Source of the DNA: Pseudooceanicola onchidii
GTDB lineage: Bacteria > Pseudomonadota > Alphaproteobacteria > Rhodobacterales > Rhodobacteraceae
Length of the DNA stretch: 64,000 nt
Assembly (NCBI RefSeq): GCF_004959925.1
Contig: NZ_SPUW01000004.1
Location: forward strand, 93,706 to 157,705
Reading direction: 5' to 3'
In this document: positions 25,750 through 34,069 of the stretch, in pieces
Layout: each line of letters starts with the position of its first letter
Position numbering within the stretch: position 1 is the first letter of the stretch
Made by a program: the position numbers and the translations under genes
The notes under the pieces: model-generated
The model's input: only the letters and a program-made list of their open reading frames with translations
Database searches by the model: none
Told to the model about the DNA's origin: nothing

Positions 25750-26162
25750 CAAAGACCCCGCTTGTCTTCACCAAGGACCGGATCGGCTCCTATGATCGCG
25801 GCAACGGTGTTGTCACACAGCTGTTCTGCTCGGGCGAACGCTGCGGGGCCGAGGTCACGACCGGGACCACGACCCTACCCGTCGGCAGATCCGTCCAGCT
25901 TCATTCGCACAACTGCGATGAACAGATCGTCATCCTGCAAGGTCATGCAGAAGCCGAATTCCGGGGTGAGCGTTTCCCGATCGGCCCGATGGAGGTGGCG
26001 TTCATCCCCAAAGGCGAGGTGCATTGCTTCCACAATGTCGGTGACGAGACGGTGGTGATGCTGTTTATCTACGCCGCGCCCGAGGTGACGCGCACCTTCG
26101 CCGGCTCGGGCGAGACCGTGCGCCACCTGTCCGAACACGATCTCGCGCAGCCACGGTCATGA
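25746..26162 (+). CDS. Cupin-domain protein
   Basis: A 138-residue single-domain cupin. The first metal motif is seen as QLHSHNCDEQIVILQGHAEAEFRG and the second as FIPKGEVHCFHNVGD, giving three His and one Glu as likely metal ligands. It lies between the Ldh-family gene and the molybdenum hydroxylase subunits, overlapping both by ATGA-type junctions. Small cupins in degradation operons act as isomerases, dioxygenases or sensors, and nothing here decides between them. Confidence 0.85.
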   Translation: MTKTPLVFTKDRIGSYDRGNGVVTQLFCSGERCGAEVTTGTTTLPVGRSVQLHSHNCDEQIVILQGHAEAEFRGERFPIGPMEVAFIPKGEVHCFHNVGDETVVMLFIYAAPEVTRTFAGSGETVRHLSEHDLAQPRS

Positions 26163-26620
26163 GCGACGGACGTGTCAGTTTCACGCTGAACGGTGAACCG
26201 GTGGAGATCGAGGCGCCCGAGGCTGAACCCCTGCTGTGGACGCTTCGAAATCGGCTTGGATTGACCGGCGCACGGTTCGGATGTGGTGAGGGATCTTGCG
26301 GCGCCTGCGCGGTTCTGGTCGACGGCCAGATCGAGACATCGTGTTCCCTCAAGCTCTGGGCGGTCGAAGGGCGGCGCGTCGAAACGGTCGAAGGTCTGGG
26401 CGATCACCCCCTGATCGCAGCCTTCGCGGCCGAGCGGGCAGGCCAGTGCGGATATTGCTTGTCGGGTCTTGTGATGCGGGCGAAGGGGCTTCTTGACAAC
26501 ACCCCGGATCCGGACCGGGCCGAGATCATCGCCGCTCTCGATGAGGGCCTGTGCAGATGCGGAGCACATCCGCGAATCCTACGCGCCGTGGCGCGGGCGG
26601 CCGAGGACTTGCGCGGATGA
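26159..26620 (+). CDS. 2Fe-2S subunit of a molybdenum hydroxylase
   Basis: A 153-residue xanthine-oxidase-family iron-sulfur subunit. The plant-type cluster motif is GCGEGSCGACAVLVDG with a further Cys in ETSCSLK, and the second cluster's cysteines are in GQCGYCLSG and LCRCGAHPRI. Size and order match the IorA/NicA type small subunits that pass electrons from the molybdenum centre. It overlaps the large subunit by 4 bases. No FAD subunit is present in the operon. Confidence 0.92.
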   Translation: MSDGRVSFTLNGEPVEIEAPEAEPLLWTLRNRLGLTGARFGCGEGSCGACAVLVDGQIETSCSLKLWAVEGRRVETVEGLGDHPLIAAFAAERAGQCGYCLSGLVMRAKGLLDNTPDPDRAEIIAALDEGLCRCGAHPRILRAVARAAEDLRG

Positions 26621-28635
26621 CTGGGATGAAACTGTCGAAAAGCCTCGAAAACTATCCGCTGATATCGGATTGGCTCAAATTTCCCGAGCCGGGGCGTGTT
26701 TCGGTCCGGTCCGGCCGTGTCGAGATCGGTCAGGGCATCTCGCTTGCGCTACGTCGGATCGTAGCAGGGGCGCTGAACCTGCCAATGGCGCAGATCGACC
26801 TTGTTGCTGGGGATACCCGCAGCGGCCCGGACGAGAATTATACCGCCGGCAGCATGTCGGTCGAACTGAGTGGCCTGGCCCTGCGGGCCGCGGGGCAGGC
26901 GGCGCGGGCCGTCGCGGGGCAGGGGGATTTCTGGGCCATTGCGGCCTCTGGCGGTTTCGATGTCCCGATCCGGGATAACCTGCCCGACACGCCACAGGCG
27001 GAACCCGATCTCTTGCTGGATCTGTCGGTTGCCGCATCCGAAAGCATACGTGACCGTATCCTTGGCGGCGGCTACATTCATGACCTGCGGTTGCCCGACA
27101 TCGTGCACGCAAGAGTCCTGACGCAGCCACACCCGCAGGCCAGGCTGCTTGATCTGCCGCTAGCCGAGATTGAAGCCATGCCAGGTGTGCTTGCCGTCCA
27201 TCGAGACGGCAGCTTTGCCGCAATCCTCGCTGCGTCCGAGGCCGAAGTCATGAGCGCTGTCGCACGCGCCGACTCCCTTGCAGACTGGGACCAGCCCGAC
27301 GGGGGCGTTCAGACAGCCGACGACCTGCTTGCAGGCACGGCACAGACCGAAGTCATGACAGATACGGGCGTTGATGCGGTGACCGGAAACCGGCGCATCA
27401 CCGGTGAATTTGCACGGCCCTTCCTGACCCACGCCTCGATCGGGACATGCTGCGCAATTGCGCAGTGGCATGACGACAGGCTGAATGTCTGGAGCCATGC
27501 CCAAGGTCCGTTCCAGCTGAAAGCCGGTCTGGCGCATGCCCTGAAGCTTGCGCAAGACCAGATCGACGTGATCCATATGCCCGGTGCCGGGTGCTATGGC
27601 CACAACGGTGCTGACGACGTCGCCTTCGAAGCCGCCCTGCTGGCGCGTGCGCGGCCGGGCGCGCCAATCCGGCTGGCGTGGCGCCGGGCCGATGAACTGA
27701 CCCGGGGGCCGCTCGCCCCGGCGATGCGCAGCCGTGCGACGATCACGCTTGGTGACGACGGGGGCATTGCCGCCTTTGACCTAGATATCGTCAGTGCCCC
27801 GCACCAGCGCCGTCCTGGCCCGGGCAAGCCCAACTTTGCGGCAGGCCCGTTGCTGGACAAGCCCGTTCTGCCCGCTCCGGCGAGCGAGCCCCCGCCGGCC
27901 AATGGCGGAGGATCTGATAGGAACGGTGTCCCGATGTACCGGTCGGGCGCGCTGCGGGTTGCCCGACGTGTGGCGTACGATATCCCGTTGCGGACATCGG
28001 CGATGCGCGCTCTCGGGGCCTATGCCAATGTCGCGGCCATCGAGCTTGCCATGGATGCGGCTGCCGAAGAGACCAGGCAAGATCCGGTGTCGTTCCGGCA
28101 GGCGGCGCTGGATGATCCCCGTGCTCGGGATGTCATCCGGCGGGTGGTGGATCTGTCGGGATTTGCGACGGAGACGGACGGCGACTCGGCCATGGGCCTG
28201 GGGTTCGCGCGCTACAAGAACAAGGCCGGATATTGCGCGGTCGTCCTCGAAGTCATGGCAGGCGAGAGCCTTTCCGTGCCGCGCCTCTGGGCCGTCGCGG
28301 ACGTGGGAGAAGCCATCGATCCGGATGGCGTGGTGGCGCAGATCGAAGGGGGTGCGATCCAGGCACTCAGCTGGAGCCTGAAGGAAGAAGTGCCCATAAT
28401 CGGGGGTGCGCCCGCGGTTTCAGACTGGGAAAGCTATCCGATCCTGCGGTTTTCCGAGATCCCCGAGATCAAGGTCGCGCTGATCGGCGACCCGGCGTCG
28501 CCCCCACTTGGCGCAGGTGAAATTGCGCAGGGCCCGGTGGCAGCAGCACTGGCCACTGCGGTTCGACGCCTGTTCGGCCTGTCGTCGATTTCGGTGCCGT
28601 TGACGCCCGACGCCCTTGCCCGGCAAATCATCTGA
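26617..28635 (+). CDS. Molybdopterin-binding large subunit of a hydroxylase (IorB/NicB-like)
   Basis: A 672-residue protein of the two-subunit xanthine-dehydrogenase relatives such as isoquinoline 1-oxidoreductase and nicotinate dehydrogenase. The N-terminus has the permuted arrangement of that group, with VSVRSGRVEIGQGIS and YTAGSMSVELSG near residues 28-90. FLTHASIGTCCAIA and AMRALGAYANV follow, and the active-site Glu is Glu635 in PPLGAGEIAQG. Unlike NicB it has no C-terminal cytochrome c domains, so its electron acceptor is unclear. It probably hydroxylates a ring carbon next to nitrogen, or an aldehyde, with water as oxygen source. Mo cofactor maturation genes are not nearby. Confidence 0.87.
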   Translation: MTGMKLSKSLENYPLISDWLKFPEPGRVSVRSGRVEIGQGISLALRRIVAGALNLPMAQIDLVAGDTRSGPDENYTAGSMSVELSGLALRAAGQAARAVAGQGDFWAIAASGGFDVPIRDNLPDTPQAEPDLLLDLSVAASESIRDRILGGGYIHDLRLPDIVHARVLTQPHPQARLLDLPLAEIEAMPGVLAVHRDGSFAAILAASEAEVMSAVARADSLADWDQPDGGVQTADDLLAGTAQTEVMTDTGVDAVTGNRRITGEFARPFLTHASIGTCCAIAQWHDDRLNVWSHAQGPFQLKAGLAHALKLAQDQIDVIHMPGAGCYGHNGADDVAFEAALLARARPGAPIRLAWRRADELTRGPLAPAMRSRATITLGDDGGIAAFDLDIVSAPHQRRPGPGKPNFAAGPLLDKPVLPAPASEPPPANGGGSDRNGVPMYRSGALRVARRVAYDIPLRTSAMRALGAYANVAAIELAMDAAAEETRQDPVSFRQAALDDPRARDVIRRVVDLSGFATETDGDSAMGLGFARYKNKAGYCAVVLEVMAGESLSVPRLWAVADVGEAIDPDGVVAQIEGGAIQALSWSLKEEVPIIGGAPAVSDWESYPILRFSEIPEIKVALIGDPASPPLGAGEIAQGPVAAALATAVRRLFGLSSISVPLTPDALARQII

Positions 28636-28636
28636 C

Positions 28637-29824
28637 ATGTCCGAGAGCCTTGCCGCACGGTCCGGGGCCGCATCCATCCTGCCCGTCGCCCTCGCGATGG
28701 CGACGCAGATCGCAACGATGCTGCCGGTTTTCCTGGCTGGAAGCCTGTTTCCGCTCTATCGCGATACGCTCGGGCTGTCCGCGGCCGATCTTGGGATGAC
28801 GGTCGCGCTGTTTTTCGGGTGTTCCGCCTTCGGGTCGGCCAGCCTGTCGGGTCTGTCTGACAGGTACGGGCCGTGGAGCGTTGCGCGGGCGTCGCTGGCC
28901 GCAGCCTCGGCTTTTGCCGCCCTGGCGTCCCTGGCGGGCACCGCCCTTCTGTTCACGATGTTCATCGCGTTGGCGGGGATCGCCAACGGGACAGTGCAAC
29001 CCACTACCAATGTTGCCCTGACGCGGGCCGTGCCGTCTGCGCGACAGGGCTTTGCCTTCGGTCTGAAACAGGCTTCGGTTCCCCTGGCGACGATGGCTGC
29101 GGGCCTGGCCGTGCCATCGATTGCATTGGTTGCCGGCTGGCGGATCTGTTTCGGGCTGGCAGCACTTTTTTCCGTGACGGTTGTCCTGCTGTTGCCGCGC
29201 GGGGCCGAACGTCAGCGGGAAAAAAGCGGGTCGCGGGGCTTGCCCGACTGGTCGATGCCCGTCCTGATCGCTCTCGGTATCATGTCTGGCTTGGCCGCAG
29301 GGTCGGCGAATGCGATGGCGGGCTTCTACGTCACGACGCTGGAGGCCCGAGGGATCGACTACGCGACCGCGGGCTACCTTCTGGCAGGTGGCAGTATCGT
29401 GTCGGTCGTTCTGCGTATCATCTTTGGCTGGCTGTCGGACTTGATCCGGTTTCCCCTTCTTGCCGCCGTCTCGGTTCTCATGGCGGGCGGTGCCCTGGCC
29501 TATGCGATCTTTGCGGCGACGTTCGCATTCCCAATGATCCTGCTTGCGACCGCCCTGGCATTCGGCATGGGCTGGGGCTGGGCCGGTTTGTCCATCCTTG
29601 CCATCGTCAGGGCGAACCCGAGGGCGCCGGGCCGGGCATCAGGCGTCGTCCAATCTGCACTTTTCGTTGGCGCCGTGATCGGACCGTTTTCCTTTGGTCG
29701 GGTGGCCGACGTCTACGGGATCAGTTCAGGGTGGGTCATGCTTGCAGTGGCGACGGCCTGTGCAGCGCTGATCCCCCCCACCCTCATGCTGTTGCGTCCA
29801 GAACTGGCGTCGCCAAGGCCCTGA
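28637..29824 (+). CDS. Major facilitator superfamily transporter
   Basis: A 395-residue membrane protein with about 12 hydrophobic segments. The MFS loop 2-3 motif is recognisable as GLSDRYGPWSVARAS, and a related second-half loop is GWLSDLIRFPLLAA. It starts 1 base after the molybdenum subunit, so it is the last gene of the operon. It could import the substrate alongside the TTT system or export an intermediate. An in-frame ATG 21 bases upstream lies inside the previous gene and is less likely. Confidence 0.88.
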   Translation: MSESLAARSGAASILPVALAMATQIATMLPVFLAGSLFPLYRDTLGLSAADLGMTVALFFGCSAFGSASLSGLSDRYGPWSVARASLAAASAFAALASLAGTALLFTMFIALAGIANGTVQPTTNVALTRAVPSARQGFAFGLKQASVPLATMAAGLAVPSIALVAGWRICFGLAALFSVTVVLLLPRGAERQREKSGSRGLPDWSMPVLIALGIMSGLAAGSANAMAGFYVTTLEARGIDYATAGYLLAGGSIVSVVLRIIFGWLSDLIRFPLLAAVSVLMAGGALAYAIFAATFAFPMILLATALAFGMGWGWAGLSILAIVRANPRAPGRASGVVQSALFVGAVIGPFSFGRVADVYGISSGWVMLAVATACAALIPPTLMLLRPELASPRP

Positions 29825-29830
29825 CACCTG

Positions 29831-29848
29831 CCGCCGGTGATCCGGCGG
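29831..29848. terminator. Hairpin after the MFS gene
   Basis: CCGCCGG-TGAT-CCGGCGG is a perfect 7-bp GC stem with a 4-base loop, 6 bases after the MFS stop. No T tract follows, so it may act as a weak terminator or mRNA 3' stabiliser for the long operon. Confidence 0.5.
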
Positions 29849-29939
29849 GGACCCACCCCGCTGAGCACCAGCGTCAGGGTAGCGGCCAGCCAGAACACCA
29901 AGCGACATGGGCAGAGAGATTCCGGCACCCGACGAGGGT

Positions 29940-30200
29940 AAAGGCGACGAAGCAAAGCTCAACCTGATTGCGGCGCAACCCGGCAGAGCTTTGGATCATG
30001 CGGCCCACATCGGTCAAACCTCTAAAGCCGGTCGCGCGGATCCTCGATCGCGGTCTGTGCGACCAAGCCCGAGCCGACAAGAACGTCGCGTATCCCAAGC
30101 GGAGCCCCGGCCTCGTGCAGGATTTCGGCCAGCGTCAACGTCGTGATGGGCGTGACAAAGGCCGGTTTCTCAACCTCCGGGTTGCCCGTGCCAAGGCTGC
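29940..30200 (-). pseudogene. Aldehyde dehydrogenase fragment (frameshifted)
   Basis: Two minus-strand frames together give an internal piece of an aldehyde dehydrogenase. NPEVEKPAFVTPITTLTLAE and ILHEAGAPLGIRDVLVGSG come from one frame (30186 down to a TAG at 30022-30024), then LTDVGRMIQSSAGLRRNQVEL from another. These match, in the right order, the family's 'N.V..KPS..TP', 'EAG.P.GV..VV.G' and 'TGST.VGR.I...A....LELGG' segments. The catalytic-Cys half and the N-terminus are absent. It is unrelated in reading to the intact aldehyde dehydrogenase at 23263 and is a relic. Confidence 0.7.
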
Positions 30201-30239
30201 GGCCAGTCCATGCGCGACGGTGTTGAGTGGCGTCTTGCG

Positions 30240-30418
30240 ATCATTGGCCTTGGCTGGGTTTCAGCGTCGCGGTGTCGGTTTCTCTGTAACTCGCGGAATA
30301 CGGTCGAGCGATGTCTACCAAGCCTTCAGGCGGTGTCCGTTGCGCTCACCTTCATCAGCCGCCATCGTTCGATCTGACGTCTGTCTGCGAGGGTGAGGTG
30401 GCTAAATCTATGTTTCAT
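30240..30418 (-). pseudogene. IS30-family transposase N-terminal remnant
   Basis: From an ATG at 30418 the minus strand reads MKHRFSHLTLADRRQIERWR, then a TGA stop, then LGRHRSTVFRELQRNRHRD in the same frame. This is the N-terminal helix-turn-helix of IS30-type transposases (compare LGRHRSSIYREI of the neighbouring element). The catalytic domain is gone. It differs in sequence from the IS30 element at 32034-33088, so it comes from a separate insertion. Confidence 0.72.
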
Positions 30419-30531
30419 TCAGGATATCCTTTCAGCTTTTAACATCCTGTCACGTTCCGAAAGTCGCATTTGAGGTTAGCGCGTACCGCTCACACCTTAT
30501 GTTGCAACCAAGTAGAAATGTCGCCGGCTCT

Positions 30532-30547
30532 GCAAAGTAGAAGTGTC
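30532..30547 (+). repeat. Terminal inverted repeat, ISNCY-like element, left
   Basis: GCAAAGTAGAAGTGTC, exactly complementary to 31978-31993. A weaker related copy lies outside it at 30504-30522. Confidence 0.8.
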
Positions 30548-30590
30548 GTTCTTGCCGCCGTCGCAAGCGCAGCTGGGCAGGGCGGAGACC

Positions 30591-31927
30591 TCAGATATCG
30601 GAGGCCTGCGCGGCTGCGCGGGTCTTGGCGCGGCGGGCCAGTTTGGAGTTCCAGCCCTCGGTGTTGCGTCGTCCGTTCGGGACATAGGCGTTTGCCTGCT
30701 TGCCCGCCCGGCGCCGTTTCGGCGGGGCCTTCTCCTGCTCGACCCTGATGTAGTCCAGCATGGCCCCGAGCCGCTTGTTCTCCGTCACCGCCGCGTGGGT
30801 GACCCGCTGATCCTTGTCGAACGCCGTGTAGGGCAGGGACACACCTTTCCAACGCGACCGTCCGGGAACTCGTAGCTGTCCACGTATTGGCCGGGCAGGG
30901 CACGGGTCACCTCCGTCTCGGCCAGGATGATCCGGCGCCGGTCGTAGGAGAAGGTTAGCTGGTTGCCGACATAGCGTTCGTCCCGTAGGCAGAGGATGTC
31001 GCGCAGCCGGTCAGGCTCGACATTCAGCGGCCGATGCAGGTTGTCAGAGCGCAGCGGGGCCTTGGCGAAGCGGGCGTTGGACACGTCCATGAATGTCGGC
31101 AGGAAGGCATTGGCCGTCTCCATGTCCGAGATACCCGCCAGCCGCAGCTCCTTCACCAAACGGTCCTGCAACATCCGGATCGCCCGCTCGACCCGACCCT
31201 TGGCCTGGGAGGAGTTGGCGCAGAGGATCTCCGCGTTCAGCTCGTTCAGCGCCCGACCGAACTGGGTCATCCCATGGCCGGACTTCGCACCTTGCTTCGC
31301 CACCCGGAAGACGGAGTGCTTGTCGGAGTAGAAAGCGACCGGGCGGCCATGGTCGGCCAGGTAATGATCCAGCGCTTCGAAACAGCTGAACGTGCTCTCG
31401 GACGGCACGAAGCGCAGGTGCATCAACCGACTGGTCGCATCGTCGATGAAGACGAGCAGCGTGCAAGGTGGTCCGCGATCTTCGAACCAACGATGGTCCG
31501 AGCCGTCGATTTGCACCAGTTCGCCGAGGCATTCCCGGCGCAGGCGCGGCTGATGTAACGCCTTGCGCTACTTGCGCGGCAGCCAGAGACCCGCGTCCTG
31601 CATCCATTTGCGCAGCGTCTCGCGTGAGACCTTCAAGCCGTGATCCTCCTCAAGCTTCTCGGCGGCAAAGGTCGGGCCGAAGTCGGTGTACTGTTCCCGG
31701 ACGATCTCCACTGCGAACGTCCGGATAGCCGGGTCGATCCGGTTGTTGGACACGCGACCGCGCGCTTTATGACGGATCGCCGCCGGGCCGTCATCCCGGA
31801 ACACGCCCAGCAAACGTTGTACCTGTCTACGGCTCAGTCCAAGCACAGTCGCAGCCGCAACTGTCGTCATCCGACCCTGCGTCACCTGGCTCAAAACTTC
31901 GATCCGGTTCAACTCGCGCTCGCTCAT
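30591..31927 (-). pseudogene. ISNCY/IS1202-type transposase, broken by TAG and frameshift
   Basis: The transposase reads in three pieces. An N-terminal helix-turn-helix part (from ATG 31927; MTTVAAATVLGLSRRQVQRL, RETLRKWMQDAGLWLPRK) ends at a TAG at 31568-31570. The same frame then continues with LGELVQIDGSDHRWFEDRG, TLLVFIDDATSRLMHLRFV, AFYSDKHSVFRV and QAKGRVERAIRMLQDRL, which carry the DDE catalytic positions. Near 30860 a one-base frameshift separates the last part (SLPYTAFDKDQRVTHAA onward, ending at 30591). Without these two lesions the protein would be about 445 residues, normal for the family. Confidence 0.85.
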
Positions 31928-31977
31928 TGCAATCCATCCCACGGCCACGCTCCATTCCTGCACTGACAGGGAAGTGT

Positions 31978-31993
31978 GACACTTCTACTTTGC
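31978..31993 (-). repeat. Terminal inverted repeat, ISNCY-like element, right
   Basis: GACACTTCTACTTTGC, exact complement of 30532-30547. A second related copy (GACATTCTAACTTTGC) lies just outside at 32002-32017. Confidence 0.8.
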
Positions 31994-32033
31994 TCATGTG
32001 GGACATTCTAACTTTGCATGTAGGCTCAAGGTC

Positions 32034-32055
32034 GGTTGCGACAGCTCCGCTATCT
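32034..32055 (+). repeat. Terminal inverted repeat, IS30-family element, left
   Basis: Starts GGTTGCGACA and ends CTATCT. It matches the complement of 33067-33088 with three mismatches. Confidence 0.75.
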
Positions 32056-33042
32056 CAGCTTCATCGTTTCGTCCCTGAAGGCTTCCATCGGGGTTCTCCA
32101 TCCCAAGCACTTCCTCGGGGTTCCGTTGAGGCGGTCGCAAATCGCCTTCATATTGCGATTTGAGAGCGCCGCCACGGGCGTGTCCCGTGGCAGGTAGCGC
32201 CGGGCCCGCTTGTTCAGGTTTTCGACTGACCCTTTCTGCCAGGGCGCCTGGGGATCACAGAACCAGACCTCGGTGCCGATCCCGGGCTTGAGCTTGCGCC
32301 AGCTGCGGAACTCGATCCCCCGGTCGAAGGTGATCGACTGGCGCGCCGGTTGGGGCAGGGGATCCATCACCGCCATGAGCCGGTTCATCAGATGCGTGGT
32401 GCTCCGGTCGTTGTTGCGGAACAGGACGGCGAAGCGGGTCTTGCGCTCGACCAGCGAGGCGATGTTCGCGTTGCCCTGGGCGCGCTCGAAGATCATCAGA
32501 TCACCTTCCCAATCCCCGAACGTCTCGCGGGTCTTCACATAGTCCGGGCGTTCGTGGATTGACCTTTCTGGCGGGAAAACAAGACCTCGCGGCCTGCGGG
32601 CGTGACGCGGCTGGCGCTTTTTCCGCCGCGTGGGACGGTGCCGCGCGAGGTCTTCGGACCGGCCGTCCGGACCGTAAACGAAAGCGTAGATCGTCTCGTG
32701 ACTGACGCGTATGGTCCGACCTTCGAATGCCAGGCGTCCTGAAATCTGCTCTGGAGACCAGCCAACCTTCAACTGCGTGATAACTGACTGTCGCAAATCC
32801 GGATGCCGAGCGAGCTTGCGCCGTCTGGCGCGTCGATCGATGGCCGATTTCTGGGCCACCATTCCGTAGTAACCGCTGAGATACGGCAGCTCCTCGTCAA
32901 CAAAGCCGTTCCGCTAGATCTCGCGGTAGATGCTTGACCGGTGCCGACCGAGCTCTTGTGCGATTTCCCGGATCGGCATCTTCGCATTCAGCATGTCCTC
33001 GATCCCGCGCCGTTCGACCAGATCCAATTCTGTGTGGGCCAT
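32050..33042 (-). pseudogene. IS30-family transposase with in-frame TAG
   Basis: From ATG 33042 the frame encodes an N-terminal helix-turn-helix (MPIREIAQELGRHRSSIYRE). It meets TAG at 32914-32916 (codon 43) and continues in the same frame for 287 more codons without another stop. The later part has VGWSPEQISGRL, FGDWEGDLMIF (first catalytic Asp), SITFDRGIEF (second Asp) and PWQKGSVENLNKRARRYLP (catalytic Glu), the complete IS30 DDE domain. A lysine or similar residue is expected at the TAG position (REI-x-RNG). An internal start at 32862 could give a truncated protein. Confidence 0.85.
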
Positions 33043-33066
33043 CTTCCGTCTCCTTGCATTCCAAGA

Positions 33067-33088
33067 AGATAGGGGATTTGTCGCAACC
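33067..33088 (-). repeat. Terminal inverted repeat, IS30-family element, right
   Basis: AGATAG...CGCAACC on the plus strand. Its complement matches the left end at 32034-32055 at 19 of 22 positions. Confidence 0.75.
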
Positions 33089-33127
33089 CAGTTTAGAATG
33101 TGCCCCGCCCACAACGCACCTTCGGGT

Positions 33128-33146
33128 AATCAACATTATGTTGATT
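33128..33146. repeat. AT-rich perfect hairpin next to IS30 end
   Basis: AATCAACA-TTA-TGTTGATT is a perfect 8-bp inverted repeat with a 3-base loop, 40 bases outside the IS30 right repeat. It may be the terminator or operator of the disrupted antitoxin region upstream, or a target-site feature. The rest of 33147-33358 holds short broken minus-strand frames that I do not recognise. Confidence 0.45.
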
Positions 33147-33358
33147 CTTGTTCCTATTTCGGGTGCTCATTCTTGGACTCCCCACGAGGCTAGCTCTCGC
33201 TCCAGCGCTTCTGCTGAAGTGAACTTTTCTCACTTCGCATCGCCGTATTACCGAGCCCGCTCTCGCAGGTCTTCGAAGTTACCCTCGTTGACCGGCTCTA
33301 CGCCCCCGGTTTCTACCCTCCTCGAGCTACTGCGGTAATAGCTGCTTGGCATCTTCGG

Positions 33359-33808
33359 TTACGCGAACCCTCCGGCGGCGATGCGTTCAACATAGTCGTT
33401 CAATGCATCCATGCATCCCTCTCGAACGAGGTCCGCCGCGGTCCGCACGCTGAACGATGGAAGAGGCCGATCAGAGAACCACTCGAATGCCGCGTCTGTG
33501 TCGCCGGTCCACTACTCCCGAAGCGCACACACGAGCGTCAATGACTCGGTGTATGCCGCGCCGGTAATACTACGCTCAGAGATCCGTATGGCAATGTCTT
33601 TCGGAAGGCGGTGTGCATCGCCGGTTTCCGTCATAAGAACATGTTGCCAGACCTTCTCAGGGCGGACGAACTCAAAAACTCGCCAGCCGCATCCTGTCTC
33701 GAATCTAGAACTTTTGGTACGAGAATCCTCCGAAAATCGCGTGGCGAGAAGAAGAGCGGAAACCGCCCTTCTCCAAGAGCATACCATAAGGCTGTTGCTA
33801 CCGCGCAA
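33359..33808 (-). pseudogene. Xre/MbcA/ParS-type antitoxin-like gene with in-frame TAG
   Basis: A 150-codon minus-strand frame from ATG 33808 to TAA 33359-33361, interrupted once by TAG at 33512-33514. The last part (DTDAAFEWFSDRPLPSFSVR, TAADLVREGCMDALNDYVER, IAAGGFA) closely resembles the C-terminal toxin-binding domain of MbcA/ParS/Xre antitoxins (DUF2384): W.GD..AA..WF..P.P..GGRT..EL....A..V..Y...I..G..A. The total length is normal for that family. The N-terminal half is not recognised. No RES-type toxin partner could be identified on either side. If read through, it could be functional; otherwise it is a decayed toxin-antitoxin locus. Confidence 0.6.
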
Positions 33809-33835
33809 AGGCGGGCTGCGGCCCGGAATGGTTTT

Positions 33836-34069
33836 TTAGATATCCCGCTCCTCCGCAACCCTTAGGAGCTCGCGCTTGAACCGACGGATCTCGGCCTCTT
33901 TCTCAGCGTCACCGGATGACGCCTTCGCGAACGTCTTCTTCCAGGCGTAGAGGGAATACGCGCTGACCCCCAGACGCTCCTAAACTTCCCTGACCGGGTA
34001 GCCTCTTTCCGTGATCTGCGCGACTGCATCTCGCTTGAAATCATCGCTGAACTTGGTGCTGCTCATCAT
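33836..34069 (-). pseudogene. IS3-family orfA remnant with in-frame TAG
   Basis: From ATG 34069 the minus strand encodes MMSSTKFSDDFKRDAVAQIT and ERGYPVREV, then TAG (33980-33982), then in the same frame ERLGVSAYSLYAWKKTFAKA and AEIRRFKRELLRVAEERDI before TAA. This is the helix-turn-helix/leucine-zipper OrfA of IS3-family elements. It ends where OrfA normally continues (ERDILKKA), apparently by a frameshift, and no OrfB (integrase) follows. The sequence just upstream on the same strand (about 34070-34110) resembles an IS3 left end. Confidence 0.8.

Larger units (their letters stand above)
30504..32017 (-). mobile_element. ISNCY/IS1202-like insertion sequence, inactivated
   Basis: An element of about 1.5 kb defined by inverted terminal repeats. 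A perfect 16-bp pair (GCAAAGTAGAAGTGTC at 30532-30547, its complement at 31978-31993) is nested inside weaker outer copies of the same motif (30504-30522 and 32002-32017). So each end carries two related repeats. The single transposase gene inside is broken by a stop codon and a frameshift. Exact outer boundaries and target duplication could not be fixed by eye. Confidence 0.75.
32034..33088 (-). mobile_element. IS30-family insertion sequence, transposase interrupted
   Basis: An element of 1055 bases bounded by 22-bp inverted repeats that agree at 19 of 22 positions (32034-32055 and 33067-33088). It contains one transposase gene covering nearly its whole length, as is normal for IS30. The left repeat overlaps the transposase stop codon. 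The gene is interrupted by an in-frame TAG, so the copy is probably immobile unless complemented or suppressed. Confidence 0.8.

Noticed and set aside
33147..33358. Possible RES-type toxin downstream of the broken antitoxin
   Set aside because: The minus strand here shows several different stop codons in all frames and no RES motif, so no toxin can be supported.
17925..34069. Genetic code change with TAG read as an amino acid throughout the replicon
   Set aside because: Intact genes such as nadA, the TetR gene and the amidohydrolase gene end at TAG where the family proteins end, so TAG acts as a normal stop.
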